From: Rathayibacter oskolensis
GTDB taxonomy: Bacteria; Actinomycetota; Actinomycetes; Actinomycetales; Microbacteriaceae
Length of the DNA: 64,000 nucleotides
NCBI RefSeq assembly: GCF_900177245.1
Contig: NZ_FXBM01000002.1
Span: 620,001 to 684,000, forward strand
Direction of reading: 5' to 3'
Positions 17,218-24,992 of this stretch are shown piece after piece (position 1 is the first letter of the stretch; each line of letters opens with the position of its first letter). Position numbers and translations under genes: made by a program. The notes below the pieces were generated by a model. That model was not told where the DNA came from and did not search any database. It saw only the letters and a list, made by a program, of their open reading frames with translations.

Positions 17218-18782
17218 GCGCCGTCTCCTCGGGCGGACGGGTGGGGGCCCCGCACCCGAACCCGCTGATCCCCGGATTCAACCCCGACCCGAGCGTGGTG
17301 GCCGTCGACGGCGTCTACTACATCGTCACGTCGACCTTCGAGTACCTGCCCGGCATCCCGGTCCATCGCAGCACCGACTTCGACACCTGGGAGCGCATCG
17401 GCAATGTCGCGACGCGCCCCGAGCAGATCGCGGTCGAGGAGGTGCCGACGGGCCTCGGAGTGTGGGCGCCCACCATCCGCCACCACGACGGTCTCTTCCA
17501 CGTGATCGTGGTCGTGCCCGCGGGCCGCGGCTGCGTGGTCTTCACGGCGGAGGATCCGACGGGGCCCTGGAGCGACGGCACGGTGCTGCGCTCCGAGAGC
17601 GGAGCGGGCCTGCAGGGTATCGACCCCGACCTCGCCTGGACCGCCGACGGCACCGCCTACGTCACCTACTCCGGGCTGATCCTCGACGGTCCCGAGGCGG
17701 GGCAGCACCTCGGCATCCAGCAGGTGCGCGTCGATCTCGCCACGGGCAGGATCCTCGAGGAGCCGCGCTCGCTGTGGTCGGGCACGGGCGGCGGCTTCCC
17801 GGAGGCGCCGCACCTGTACCGCCGCCCCGGGCGCGACAGTCGCGACGACACGTGGTACCTGCTCATCGCCGAGGGCGGGACGGAGCGGGGCCACGGTGTC
17901 TCCATCGCCCGCAGCGACTCGCCGGAGGGGCCCTTCGAGACCGCGCCGACGAATCCGTTCCTCACCGCCCGGGGGACGACGCGGCCCGTGCAGAACACCG
18001 GTCACGGCGACCTCGTCGAAGGACCGGACGGCTCGACTCTGCTCGTGATGCTCGGCGTCCGCCCGCGCGGCGCCACCCGCGCCTTCTCGGCGCTGGGCCG
18101 CGAGACCTTCGTCACCCGCGTCGAGTGGGTCGACGGCTGGCCGGTGGCCGAGCCGGTGCAGCTCGCGCCGCGCGGTCCGCTGCGCGACGACGTCGACTTC
18201 TCCCTACCGCTCGATGCGGGCTGGATCGGGGTGCGGCGCCTTCCCGAGAGCATCTCCCTCGTCGACGTCGAACGCGGGGCTCTGCTGCTCCCGGGGGAGG
18301 GCCGGACCCTCCGGCACCCCCGGCCGACCTTCGTGGGGCGACGGCAGCTGACGCAGACGATGACGGCCTCGGTCGTCGTCGATGTGCAGAGCGGAGTCGG
18401 CGGACTGGCCGTCCGCTACGACGAGGACTCCTTCTACGCCGTCGAGGCGGAGGCGACCGGCTCGGGGACGCGGGTGACCGCGCGCGCCGTCATCCCCTCC
18501 TTCGAGCAGGAGTGGACCGCCGAGCTCCCCGAGGGCCCGGTGACGCTGGTGCTCGAGTCGGAGCGCGACGGGGGCGTGGGCTTCGGCCCGGGGCAGATGA
18601 CCTCGGACTTCGTGGTGCTGCGCGCGGAGGCGGGCGGGGTCGAGCGCACGCTCGCCCGCATCGACGGCCGCTACCTCACCGCCGAGACCGCCACCTCGTT
18701 CACTGGGCGCGTGCTGGGTCTCTACGCGGTGACGGGCACGCCGGTCTTCTCGGAGTACCGGTACGCGGGCACCGACGACTGA
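17214..18782 (+). CDS. GH43 glycosidase (beta-xylosidase / arabinofuranosidase type)
   Basis: 522 residues. The N-terminal five-bladed propeller starts with NPLIPGFNPDPSVV, where D25 is the expected general base; a second Asp lies in QGIDPDLAWT and the likely acid Glu in GGGFPEAPHLYRR. The last 200 residues (from about 330) form a beta-sandwich of the GH43 C-terminal type (RRQLTQTMTASVVVDVQSG, GGLAVRYDEDSFYAV). Such enzymes remove xylose or arabinose from xylan or arabinan fragments. ATG 17214 overlaps the GH3 stop. It is the last gene of the operon. No signal peptide is present, which fits cytosolic processing after import. Confidence 0.92.
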   Translation: MSAVSSGGRVGAPHPNPLIPGFNPDPSVVAVDGVYYIVTSTFEYLPGIPVHRSTDFDTWERIGNVATRPEQIAVEEVPTGLGVWAPTIRHHDGLFHVIVVVPAGRGCVVFTAEDPTGPWSDGTVLRSESGAGLQGIDPDLAWTADGTAYVTYSGLILDGPEAGQHLGIQQVRVDLATGRILEEPRSLWSGTGGGFPEAPHLYRRPGRDSRDDTWYLLIAEGGTERGHGVSIARSDSPEGPFETAPTNPFLTARGTTRPVQNTGHGDLVEGPDGSTLLVMLGVRPRGATRAFSALGRETFVTRVEWVDGWPVAEPVQLAPRGPLRDDVDFSLPLDAGWIGVRRLPESISLVDVERGALLLPGEGRTLRHPRPTFVGRRQLTQTMTASVVVDVQSGVGGLAVRYDEDSFYAVEAEATGSGTRVTARAVIPSFEQEWTAELPEGPVTLVLESERDGGVGFGPGQMTSDFVVLRAEAGGVERTLARIDGRYLTAETATSFTGRVLGLYAVTGTPVFSEYRYAGTDD

Positions 18783-18917
18783 GCTCCGGCGCGCGTCTAC
18801 CACGTTTGCTCCCTGCCGCAACCCGGTGAACTTCCAGGCGGCTCGCGCCTACCGTCGAGGAAGACGACCGCAGCTGCGGATCGCCGCACATCGAGTGAGA
18901 CAGCAAGGAGCACTACC

Positions 18918-19373
18918 GTGCCGCAGATCATCGAGACCGTCGACGTCAACGTCCCCGTGTCCGTCGCCTACAACCAGTGGACCCAGTTCGAGGAGTTCCC
19001 GAAGTTCCTCGACGAGGTCGAGTCGATCCAGCAGGTCACCGAGACGTTGACCGTCTGGAAGGTCAAGGTCGGACCCGTCGAGCGCGAGTTCGAGGCCAAC
19101 ATCACCGAGCAGCACCCCGACGAGCGCGTCGCGTGGAACAGCACCGGAGGCGAGACCGACCACGCCGGTGTCGTCACCTTCCACAAGCTCTCGGACTCCG
19201 AGACGCGCGTGACCGTGCAGCTCGACTGGGAGCCCGAGGGCTTCCTCGAGACGCTCGGCTCGCTCGTCGGAGCCGGCAGCCACGCCGTGAAGAAGGACCT
19301 GAAGAACTTCAAGGAGTACATCGAGTCGAAGGGCTCGCCCGACGGCGCCTGGCGCGGCGACGTCCAGGCCTGA
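18918..19373 (+). CDS. SRPBCC-family (cyclase/START-like) protein
   Basis: 151 residues from GTG 18918 with AAGGAG seven bases upstream. The pattern of an opening strand (IIETVDVNVPVSVAYNQW), a two-helix loop (EEFPKFLDEVESIQ), alternating strands and a long C-terminal helix (SHAVKKDLKNFKEYIESKG) is that of the SRPBCC/polyketide-cyclase fold, which binds hydrophobic ligands in a cavity. The ligand is unknown. Actinobacteria often encode such single-domain proteins as stress-induced accessory proteins. The 135-bp gap before it holds a possible -10 (TACCGT at 18850) but no clear -35. The small acidic gene at 19397 follows closely. Confidence 0.85.
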   Translation: MPQIIETVDVNVPVSVAYNQWTQFEEFPKFLDEVESIQQVTETLTVWKVKVGPVEREFEANITEQHPDERVAWNSTGGETDHAGVVTFHKLSDSETRVTVQLDWEPEGFLETLGSLVGAGSHAVKKDLKNFKEYIESKGSPDGAWRGDVQA

Positions 19374-19396
19374 GCGCATCAGGGCTGAGGCGGATC

Positions 19397-19549
19397 ATGG
19401 CTGACAAGAAGGACGACGGGCTCGGCACCGAGGGCACCATCCCCGACTCCGAGGACGGGCTGTCGCTGGGAGTCTCGGGCGACTCCCACTTCAACCCCGA
19501 GGAGGACGCGCCCCACGAGAGCGAGTCCGAGGCCGGCTCCGAGAGCTGA
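19397..19549 (+). CDS. Small acidic hypothetical protein, 50 aa
   Basis: A 50-residue, very acidic protein (MADKKDDGLGTEGTIPDSED... ending in Glu/Ser-rich sequence), likely disordered. GAGG lies six bases before ATG 19397, and the gene begins 23 bp after the SRPBCC stop, so the two are probably cotranscribed. A bidirectional terminator follows 15 bp later. Function unknown. The ribosome site and terminator make it a credible gene despite its size. Confidence 0.65.
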   Translation: MADKKDDGLGTEGTIPDSEDGLSLGVSGDSHFNPEEDAPHESESEAGSES

Positions 19550-19564
19550 CCACCGCTGAACGAC

Positions 19565-19592
19565 GAAGGGCCGGGCAGATGCCCGGCCCTTC
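19565..19592. terminator. Bidirectional hairpin terminator
   Basis: A perfect 12-bp stem (GAAGGGCCGGGC with GCCCGGCCCTTC) around the loop AGAT, in the 48-bp gap between convergent genes ending at 19549 and 19598. The A/T ends give a short T-run on both strands. Confidence 0.85.
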
Positions 19593-19597
19593 ATCGT

Positions 19598-20686
19598 TCA
19601 GCGCCAGGCGCGGGCGTACTGCGGAGGCGCGACCTCGGCCGGCGCGCCCAGCTCGTGCGCCATGCGCGTCGCGGCGTGCGGATCGCGGAGCAGCTCGCGG
19701 GCGAGCAGCACCACATCGGCGTCGCCCGCGGTGAGGACGCCCTCGGCCTGCTCCGCGGTGGTGATCAGGCCCACGGCGCCGACGAGGGCGCCGGTCGCCC
19801 GCCGCACCTCGCGGGCGAACGGGACCTGGTAGAGCGGCGCGACCGGGATGTCGGTGCCGCCGACCAGCCCGCCGGTCGACACGTCGAAGAGGTCCACTCC
19901 CGCCTCGCGCGCCCACTCCGCGACGCGGACGGTCTCGTCGAGCGTCCAGCCGCCCTCGGCCCAGTCGGTCGCCGAGAAGCGCACCAGCAGCGGCAGCGAC
20001 TCGCCGATCTCGGCGCGCACGGCCCGCACGATCTCGAGCAGGAGTCGCGCCCGGTTCTCGAGCGGGCCGCCGTAGGAGTCGTCGCGCCGGTTCGAGAGCG
20101 GCGAGAGGAACTGGTGCAGCAGGTACCCGTGGGCGGCGTGCAGCTCGATCACGTCGAAGCCGGCGTCGACCGCGCGGCGGGCGGAGGCGCGGAACGCCTC
20201 GACGACCGCGGGCAGCTCCTCCGCGGTGAGGGCGCGCGGGCTCGCGTAGCCGTCGAAGGCGACGGCGGAGGGGCCGACCGTGTCCCAGCCGCCCTCCTCC
20301 GCGGGCACCGTGCCGCGCCCGCTCCACTCGCGGTAGGTCGAGGCCTTCCGGCCGGCGTGCGCGAGCTGGACGCCCGCGAGAGCGCCCTGCGCGTGCACGA
20401 AGTCGACGATCGGCGCCCAGGCGTCGCGCTGCGCGTCGTCCCAGAGGCCGGTGTCCCAGGGGCTGATGCGGCCCTCGGGCGTGACGGCCGTCGCCTCCGA
20501 GATCACGACTCCGACGCCTCCCCGGGCGATCGAGCCGAGGTTCACGAGGTGCCAGGTGGTCGGCACCCCGTCCTGCGCCTCGACGGAGTACTGGCACATC
20601 GGAGCCGCCCAGAGGCGGTTGCGCGCGGTGCGCGAGCGCAGTGCCAGCGGCTGGAAGAGGAGGGGCCCGGGAACGTCGTCTGTCAT
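19598..20686 (-). CDS. Old yellow enzyme (NADH:flavin oxidoreductase, YqjM type)
   Basis: 362-residue FMN-dependent ene-reductase that reduces activated C=C bonds with NAD(P)H. The FMN-binding start LLFQPLALRSRTARNRLWAA, the Cys-Tyr of APMCQYS (YqjM-type redox-sensing Cys), the active-site pair in IELHAAHGYLLHQFLSPLSN and the C-terminal phosphate-binding segments (GAVGLITT, ADVVLLARELLRDP) are clear. Length is normal for the class. It is convergent with the small acidic gene. The aldo/keto reductase upstream is 70 bp away on the same strand, and that gap contains the tandem repeat described separately. Confidence 0.92.
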   Translation of the reverse strand: MTDDVPGPLLFQPLALRSRTARNRLWAAPMCQYSVEAQDGVPTTWHLVNLGSIARGGVGVVISEATAVTPEGRISPWDTGLWDDAQRDAWAPIVDFVHAQGALAGVQLAHAGRKASTYREWSGRGTVPAEEGGWDTVGPSAVAFDGYASPRALTAEELPAVVEAFRASARRAVDAGFDVIELHAAHGYLLHQFLSPLSNRRDDSYGGPLENRARLLLEIVRAVRAEIGESLPLLVRFSATDWAEGGWTLDETVRVAEWAREAGVDLFDVSTGGLVGGTDIPVAPLYQVPFAREVRRATGALVGAVGLITTAEQAEGVLTAGDADVVLLARELLRDPHAATRMAHELGAPAEVAPPQYARAWR

Positions 20687-20724
20687 GAAGTGGGGTAACC
20701 GGGAACCGCGCCGGGCTATGCCCG

Positions 20725-20763
20725 GGTCAGCGCATTCCCGGTCAGCGCATTACCGGTCAGCGC
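20725..20763. repeat. Tandem repeat (15-bp period, 3 copies) at the 3' end of the aldo/keto reductase gene
   Basis: GGTCAGCGC occurs at 20725, 20740 and 20755, with the spacer ATTCCC or ATTACC. The third copy contains the TGA stop of the leftward reductase (TCA at 20757 on this strand). Each further copy repeats that stop in the same frame, downstream of the gene. Confidence 0.85.
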
Positions 20764-21734
20764 GGCCACGTCGCGCCGGGCGCGTCCTGCCAGACCTCGC
20801 TCGAGGGCGCGAGCGCGTCGAGCTCCTCGAACAGCGCCGCCGGGATCTCGAGGGCGTCGTCGGCCACGAAGGAGTCGTAGTGCTCGGCGGTCGTGGCGCC
20901 GACGACGGTCGTCGTCACGCGGGGATCGCGCGTCGAGAACTGCAGGGCCGCCGCGGCGAGCGGCACGCCGGCGCGCTCGCACGCCGCTCCCATCGCGGCG
21001 ACCGCGTCGACGATCGGCGCGGGTGCTGGTGCGTAGGCGTAGCTGCGCACCGGCTCCGGCCAGCGCGCGAGCGCGCCCCCGCCGTAGACCGCCGCGTTCA
21101 CGACGACGACACCGCGGTCGACGGAGGCGTCGAGCAGCTCCTCGGAGGAGCGGTCGACGAGCGTGAAGCGGTTGTGGGTGATCACCGCGTCGAAGAGGCC
21201 GGTCTCGACGTAGTGCAGCAGCATCGGCGCGGGCCCGCCCGAGATGCCGATCGAGAGGGCGGCACCCGCCTCCTTCATCGCGACGAGCGCGCGCACCGGT
21301 CCGTCGTCGGCGAACGCCTCCTCGTACGAGATCCGCTCGGGGTCGTGCAGGTAGAGCAGGGGCAGCACGTCCATCCCGAGGCGCTCACGGCTCTCGTCGA
21401 GGCTCCGCCGCATCCGCTCGGCCGAGTAGCTGCCCGTCTCGGGGTCGCGGTCGAGCTTGGTGACGACGGTGATCCCCTCGGGCACCCCGCCGCGTGCCCG
21501 CAGGGCCTCGCCGATCAGGCGCTCGCTGTGCCCCTTCGCGTACTCGTTCGAGGTGTCGATCACCGAGACGGCTCGGTCGCCGGCAGTGGAGTCGAGCACC
21601 CGCTCGAGGGCCGGCACCCGCTCGAGGTCGCGGACCCGCTCGGGGTTCCAGGACGTGCCGAGGGTCAGCCGGGTGACCAGGGCTCCCGACGGGCCGAAGG
21701 GGCGGAGGGCGGTGGGGGAGGACTGCGATGTCAT
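20757..21734 (-). CDS. Aldo/keto reductase (sugar dehydrogenase type)
   Basis: 325-residue NADP-dependent TIM-barrel reductase. The catalytic Asp/Tyr sit in VSVIDTSNEYAKGHSERLIG (D and Y), the Lys in TVVTKLDRDPE and the His in LLYLHDPERISYEEA. The C-terminal cofactor-binding segment is FSTRDPRVTTTVVGATTAEH. The sequence looks closest to aldo/keto reductases named D-threo-aldose 1-dehydrogenase or L-fucose dehydrogenase, but the substrate is not certain. ATG 21734 is taken as the start; the frame remains open further up, but that part overlaps the next gene. Confidence 0.88.
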   Translation of the reverse strand: MTSQSSPTALRPFGPSGALVTRLTLGTSWNPERVRDLERVPALERVLDSTAGDRAVSVIDTSNEYAKGHSERLIGEALRARGGVPEGITVVTKLDRDPETGSYSAERMRRSLDESRERLGMDVLPLLYLHDPERISYEEAFADDGPVRALVAMKEAGAALSIGISGGPAPMLLHYVETGLFDAVITHNRFTLVDRSSEELLDASVDRGVVVVNAAVYGGGALARWPEPVRSYAYAPAPAPIVDAVAAMGAACERAGVPLAAAALQFSTRDPRVTTTVVGATTAEHYDSFVADDALEIPAALFEELDALAPSSEVWQDAPGATWPR

Positions 21735-21758
21735 GGTGCCAGCCTGGCAGCCCTGCCT

Positions 21759-21800
21759 GCTCAGTGCACCCGAGCTCAGTGCACCAGAGCTCAGTGCACC
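21759..21800. repeat. Tandem repeat (15-bp period, 3 copies) at the 3' end of the membrane-protein gene
   Basis: GCTCAGTGCACC occurs at 21759, 21774 and 21789, with CGA or AGA between. The third copy includes the TGA stop of the leftward membrane-protein gene (TCA at 21791). The repeat fills the gap before the aldo/keto reductase start. Confidence 0.85.
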
Positions 21801-22366
21801 AGCGTGCTCAGCCACACCACGACGACGCCGAGCAGGGTGGTGGTCAGCGTGCCGAGGAGGCGCCTCCCGAGCGGGCTGCCCCGCCGCGCCGACATCACGT
21901 AGCCGAGCAGCGCGAGGATGAGGACTCCCGAGCCGAGCGCGAGGTAGTAGGCGGTCCACTCGTCGACGAGTCCGAGCGGCCCGAGCGCGAGCAGCAGGGC
22001 GGGCACGATCATCGCGGCGAGCATGCCGACGGAGTGCCGGGCCGTGTCGGCCGCCGCCGCGAGCACCGTGCGAGGGCTCGGCTCCGTCGAGGGGAGGCGC
22101 GCGATCGTCCCGGCGTACAGGTGCGCCACCCAGAACACCGTGACCGAGCCGAGCAGGAACAGCAGCACCTCGAGGTCGGTGTCCTTGTCCCAGCCGACCG
22201 CGATGAGGGTGATCGAGAGGACCGTGCCGTAGATCGCCCCCTCGGTGCGCATCACGGCACCGACGACCCCGACCGCGGCGACCGCGCCGGTGCGGGTGGT
22301 GACGATCCTTCGCGGCGCGCGATCGGCTGCGGCCTCGACGGCGTCGTTCTGCTCGACAGGATCCAT
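21791..22366 (-). CDS. Integral membrane protein, unknown function
   Basis: 191 residues from ATG 22366, which has GGAAGG nine bases upstream; a GTG at 22423 would add a 19-residue basic tail without a clear ribosome site. About five hydrophobic segments are seen (GAVAAVGVVGAVMRTEGAIY, VLLFLLGSVTVFWVAHLYAG, MLAAMIVPALLLALGPLGLV, YLALGSGVLILALLGYVM and the C-terminal LGTLTTTLLGVVVVWLST). The motif VFWVAHLYAG recurs in actinobacterial membrane proteins of unknown role. I cannot assign a family. It is upstream of the aldo/keto reductase on the same strand. Confidence 0.75.
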   Translation of the reverse strand: MDPVEQNDAVEAAADRAPRRIVTTRTGAVAAVGVVGAVMRTEGAIYGTVLSITLIAVGWDKDTDLEVLLFLLGSVTVFWVAHLYAGTIARLPSTEPSPRTVLAAAADTARHSVGMLAAMIVPALLLALGPLGLVDEWTAYYLALGSGVLILALLGYVMSARRGSPLGRRLLGTLTTTLLGVVVVWLSTLVH

Positions 22367-22427
22367 GGCGCACGGCCTTCCGCTCGGCACGGGCGACCGG
22401 CGGCGGGCTCGGTCTGTGCCCACCCTA

Positions 22428-22461
22428 ACTCCCCGCCGGGCCCGACTCCCCGCTAGGCCCT
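22428..22461. repeat. Tandem repeat (17-bp period, 2 copies) at the 3' end of the VOC gene
   Basis: ACTCCCCGC followed by CGGGCCCG (from 22428) and TAGGCCCT (from 22445). The second copy contains the TAG stop of the leftward VOC gene (CTA at 22453-22455); in the first copy the stop is changed to CGG. Confidence 0.7.
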
Positions 22462-22815
22462 GTCGTGCAGCGTGATGAGGTAGCCGTCGGGGTCGACGAA
22501 GGTGAAGGTCCGGCCGAACGGGCCGTCGATGGGCGGCGAGGCGATGGTGACTCCTGCGGCGACGAGGGCGGCGTGGATCGCCTCCGCATGGGGCGCGTGC
22601 AGCCAGATCGCCACCCCGCGGCCGAGGGGGGACTCGTCGAGGTCGACGCCCGGAAGCGGCTCGCGGACGGCGAACGCGGCCGGCGTCGTGGCGAACACGA
22701 CCGCGTGCGGAGGGCCGGGCGTGCGGGTCAGACCGAGGTGCTGCTCGTAGAACAGCGCGGACCGTTCGAGGTCGCGGACTTGGAGCGAGAGGAATCCGGG
22801 GCCGGATGCGGGCAT
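22453..22815 (-). CDS. VOC (glyoxalase/dioxygenase) family protein
   Basis: 120 residues, the size of a single VOC domain with its two beta-alpha-beta-beta-beta halves: FLSLQVRDLERSALFYEQHL with GLTRTPGPP, then GVAIWLHAPHAEAIHAALVA, ending PFGRTFTFVDPDGYLITLHD. The last motif with a metal-binding Glu is often present in the family; here the end is YLITLHDRA, so His may serve instead. Role unknown: glyoxalase-like, dioxygenase-like or antibiotic-binding. AAGGAG lies six bases before ATG 22815. It is divergent from a MarR gene and under two shared palindromic operators. Confidence 0.85.
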   Translation of the reverse strand: MPASGPGFLSLQVRDLERSALFYEQHLGLTRTPGPPHAVVFATTPAAFAVREPLPGVDLDESPLGRGVAIWLHAPHAEAIHAALVAAGVTIASPPIDGPFGRTFTFVDPDGYLITLHDRA

Positions 22816-22842
22816 GTCGTTCTCCTTGGTGAGAGGATCAAG

Positions 22843-22858
22843 TGTCAGTTGACTGACA
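22843..22858. promoter_or_regulatory. MarR-type operator 1 (VOC/MarR divergent region)
   Basis: TGTCAGTTGACTGACA is a near-perfect palindrome (7-bp arms, centre TG) lying between the divergent VOC and MarR genes. A TTGACT that could act as the -35 of the MarR gene is embedded in it. Confidence 0.75.
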
Positions 22859-22870
22859 TCGAGAAGAGTA

Positions 22871-22886
22871 TGTCAGACTACTGACA
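22871..22886. promoter_or_regulatory. MarR-type operator 2, overlapping the MarR start codon
   Basis: TGTCAGACTACTGACA has 6-bp arms identical to those of operator 1 and ends on the A of the MarR ATG. Centre-to-centre spacing of the two sites is 28 bp. Binding here would block the MarR promoter or initiation, so autorepression is likely. Confidence 0.75.
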
Positions 22887-23326
22887 TGAGTCAAGACACC
22901 GGTCGGATCGTCCTCGACAGCTCACCCGGACGACTCCTCAAGGAGGCGTCGAGCGCCCTGCGCCAGGCGATGGAGGAGGTGCTGCGACCGCTCGGGATGA
23001 CGATCACGCACTACGCCTGCCTCGAACTCCTCGCGCAGCGCCCCGGGCTGTCCAACTCCGAGCTCGCTCGCGGGGCGTTCGTCACCCGGCAGTCGATGAA
23101 CGTGCTGCTCCAGGCGCTCCAGCGCGACGGCCTCGTGACGCGGCCCGATCAGGCGAGCGCCGGCCGGGTCCTGCCGGCCGAGCTGACCGAGGCGGGGCGC
23201 CGGCAGTGTGCGGCGGCCAGCGCCGCGGTCCGCGCGGTCGAGGACCGCATGGTCGAGGGCCTCGACTCCGCCGACCGGGCGCGGCTCATCGAGTCGCTCC
23301 GCCGCTGCATCGCCGCGCTCCGCTGA
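22886..23326 (+). CDS. MarR-family transcriptional regulator
   Basis: 146 residues with a MarR winged helix-turn-helix (about 35-100): MTITHYACLELLAQRPGLSN, SELARGAFVTRQSMNVLLQA, then LVTRPDQASAGRVLPAELTE, and dimerisation helices at both ends. No Shine-Dalgarno is visible before ATG 22886, so the message may be leaderless. Two TGTCAG/CTGACA palindromes flank its promoter. It probably represses itself and the divergent VOC gene in response to a small ligand. Confidence 0.9.
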   Translation: MSQDTGRIVLDSSPGRLLKEASSALRQAMEEVLRPLGMTITHYACLELLAQRPGLSNSELARGAFVTRQSMNVLLQALQRDGLVTRPDQASAGRVLPAELTEAGRRQCAAASAAVRAVEDRMVEGLDSADRARLIESLRRCIAALR

Positions 23327-24040
23327 TCAGAGGGCGATGACGCCGTCGATCACGCCCTGCGCGATGTCGGTGACCCGCGCCTGGCGCGACCGGGCGCGCT
23401 CCCGCAGGATCGACCAGGCCGACTCCATGTCGACGTTGCGGCTGTGCGCGATCACGCCCTTCGCCTGCTCGATGAGGACCCGGGAGTCGAGTGCGTGCTG
23501 CAGCTGATCGCGGGCGAGCGACGCCTCGCGGACGGCTCGCTCCTGCACGAGGCCGATGGTCGCGACGTCGGCGATGGTCTGGGCGACGGGCACGTCGGCC
23601 TCGTCGAGCCTGCCCGGCTTGTCGCGGAAGAAGTTCAGCGAGCCGATCGTCTCTCGGCGCAGCCGCAGCGGCACGGCGTGCACCGAGTGGTAGCCGGAGG
23701 CGCGGGCTCCGCTGGCGAAGCCGGGCCACCGCTCCACGATCTCCTCCAGGCTCCCGGCGGTGACGACGGAGCCGTTCTCGTACGACTCGACGCAGGGGCC
23801 GTCCCCGGCCGAGAGCTGGAGCGCCTCGATCAGGCGGAGGCGCTCGGTGGTCGAGGCCATCACGACCAGCTCACCGTGCCTGTCGGCGAGGAGGATGCCG
23901 ACGTCGACGGCGTCGAAGATCCTCGCGCATCGCTCGACGAGGTCGTGCAGGAAGTCGACGACGTCGAAGTCGTCGACCAGGGTGTCGGCGACGACCGTCA
24001 GAGTCTCGAGGAGGATCTGCTCGCGCACGGAACCGGCCAT
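23327..24040 (-). CDS. GAF-ANTAR regulator 1
   Basis: 237 residues. A GAF sensor domain (about 25-165; CARIFDAVDVGILLADRHGE, LSAGDGPCVESYENGSVV, YHSVHAVPLRLRRETIGSL) is followed by an ANTAR RNA-binding domain (about 175-232; QLQHALDSRVLIEQAKGVIA, RNVDMESAWSILRERARSRQ). ANTAR proteins bind paired hexaloop RNA hairpins and prevent transcription termination. The ligand and target RNAs are not visible. It starts four bases after the stop of the second GAF-ANTAR gene, so the two are coexpressed. It ends next to the MarR stop (adjacent and convergent). Confidence 0.9.
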   Translation of the reverse strand: MAGSVREQILLETLTVVADTLVDDFDVVDFLHDLVERCARIFDAVDVGILLADRHGELVVMASTTERLRLIEALQLSAGDGPCVESYENGSVVTAGSLEEIVERWPGFASGARASGYHSVHAVPLRLRRETIGSLNFFRDKPGRLDEADVPVAQTIADVATIGLVQERAVREASLARDQLQHALDSRVLIEQAKGVIAHSRNVDMESAWSILRERARSRQARVTDIAQGVIDGVIAL

Positions 24041-24044
24041 GGGG

Positions 24045-24803
24045 TCATCCTACTTTCGGGTCGTCATCGCCCTGGTCGGGCGTGAAGTCGAGGGTGCGCG
24101 CGATGATCTGCGCGGCGACCTCGCGGACGCTGTGCCCGGAGGTGAAGGCGTGGACCCGGATGGTGAGCAGGGCCTCGTCGGGCGTGGACCCGGTCTGGGC
24201 GATGACCATGCCGGTCGCCTGATGCACTTCGCGCCGAGAGAGCGCAGGATCGCGGATCGCGACTCCGGTGTCGGCCTCGCCGAGCGCCCGCGCGACGACG
24301 GACCGGGCCAGGAGGGTCGAGAGACCCGTCGCGAGCCGCAGCTGCTCCGCCTCCAGGTGCACCGAGGAGCCGCTGTAGAGCGAGACCGCACCGATGCTCA
24401 GCGTTCCCACGAGGAGGGGGACGGCGACGACCGAGCAGACCCCCACGCGGCTCACCGCCGAGGAGAAGAACGGCCAGGTCGCCTGGTCGGCGTCGTCGGC
24501 CGCCTCCATCCGCACCGGGCGCAGGGTGCGGTAGGCCGTCCAGCCCGGCCCCTCGCCGAGGTCGATCTGCGCGCCGTCGAGGTCGGCCGCCCGGGTGCTG
24601 CTGGCGACGAGGGTCTCGATGTCGAACGGACGACCGAGCGCGGAGGCGGCGGCGTCCTCGACGGGCAGGAGGGTGACGAAGGAGGAGAGCAGGGCACCGA
24701 TATCCGGGTCCTCCCCGGATCTCGACGAGAGCTGGTCGTCGCGGATCACGGGAGAAGACGGTAGCGGGCTGGAGGCCGGGACATGGCGGGGACCTTCGAT
24801 CAT
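24045..24803 (-). CDS. GAF-ANTAR regulator 2
   Basis: 252 residues from ATG 24803, or 234 from GTG 24749, which is equally likely because the first 18 residues look unstructured. The GAF part is shorter in motif content (IDLGEGPGWTAYRTLRPVRM, VGVCSVVAVPLLVGTLSIGA) and is followed by an ANTAR-like domain (REVHQATGMVIAQTGSTPDE, ALLTIRVHAFTSGHSVREVA). Same strand and almost contiguous with regulator 1, which it precedes. Paired GAF-ANTAR genes may sense different ligands or heterodimerise. It is about 190 bp from the next gene, so the promoter is in that gap. Confidence 0.85.
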   Translation of the reverse strand: MIEGPRHVPASSPLPSSPVIRDDQLSSRSGEDPDIGALLSSFVTLLPVEDAAASALGRPFDIETLVASSTRAADLDGAQIDLGEGPGWTAYRTLRPVRMEAADDADQATWPFFSSAVSRVGVCSVVAVPLLVGTLSIGAVSLYSGSSVHLEAEQLRLATGLSTLLARSVVARALGEADTGVAIRDPALSRREVHQATGMVIAQTGSTPDEALLTIRVHAFTSGHSVREVAAQIIARTLDFTPDQGDDDPKVG

Positions 24804-24992
24804 CGTCCGATGACGAAGCTCCGCAGTATCAGGGCGCGCACGGGTGGTGCGAGTATAGCGGCTCGGGCCGTCGATGGGTCGGGGACGACGGATCCGGGTC
24901 TGGTGCGCGAGCGGAACTCTGCTCTAACGTGTCAGACGGCGGCCTTGACCCTGTTGCCACGCCACGACGTGCGACCGAACAGGGACGGGCTG

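Noticed and set aside
20757-22373. A 538-residue fusion of the aldo/keto reductase and the membrane protein
   Set aside because: The same frame runs through the upstream gene in an antiparallel-looking low-complexity form; ATG 21734 and the separate stop of the membrane gene show two genes.
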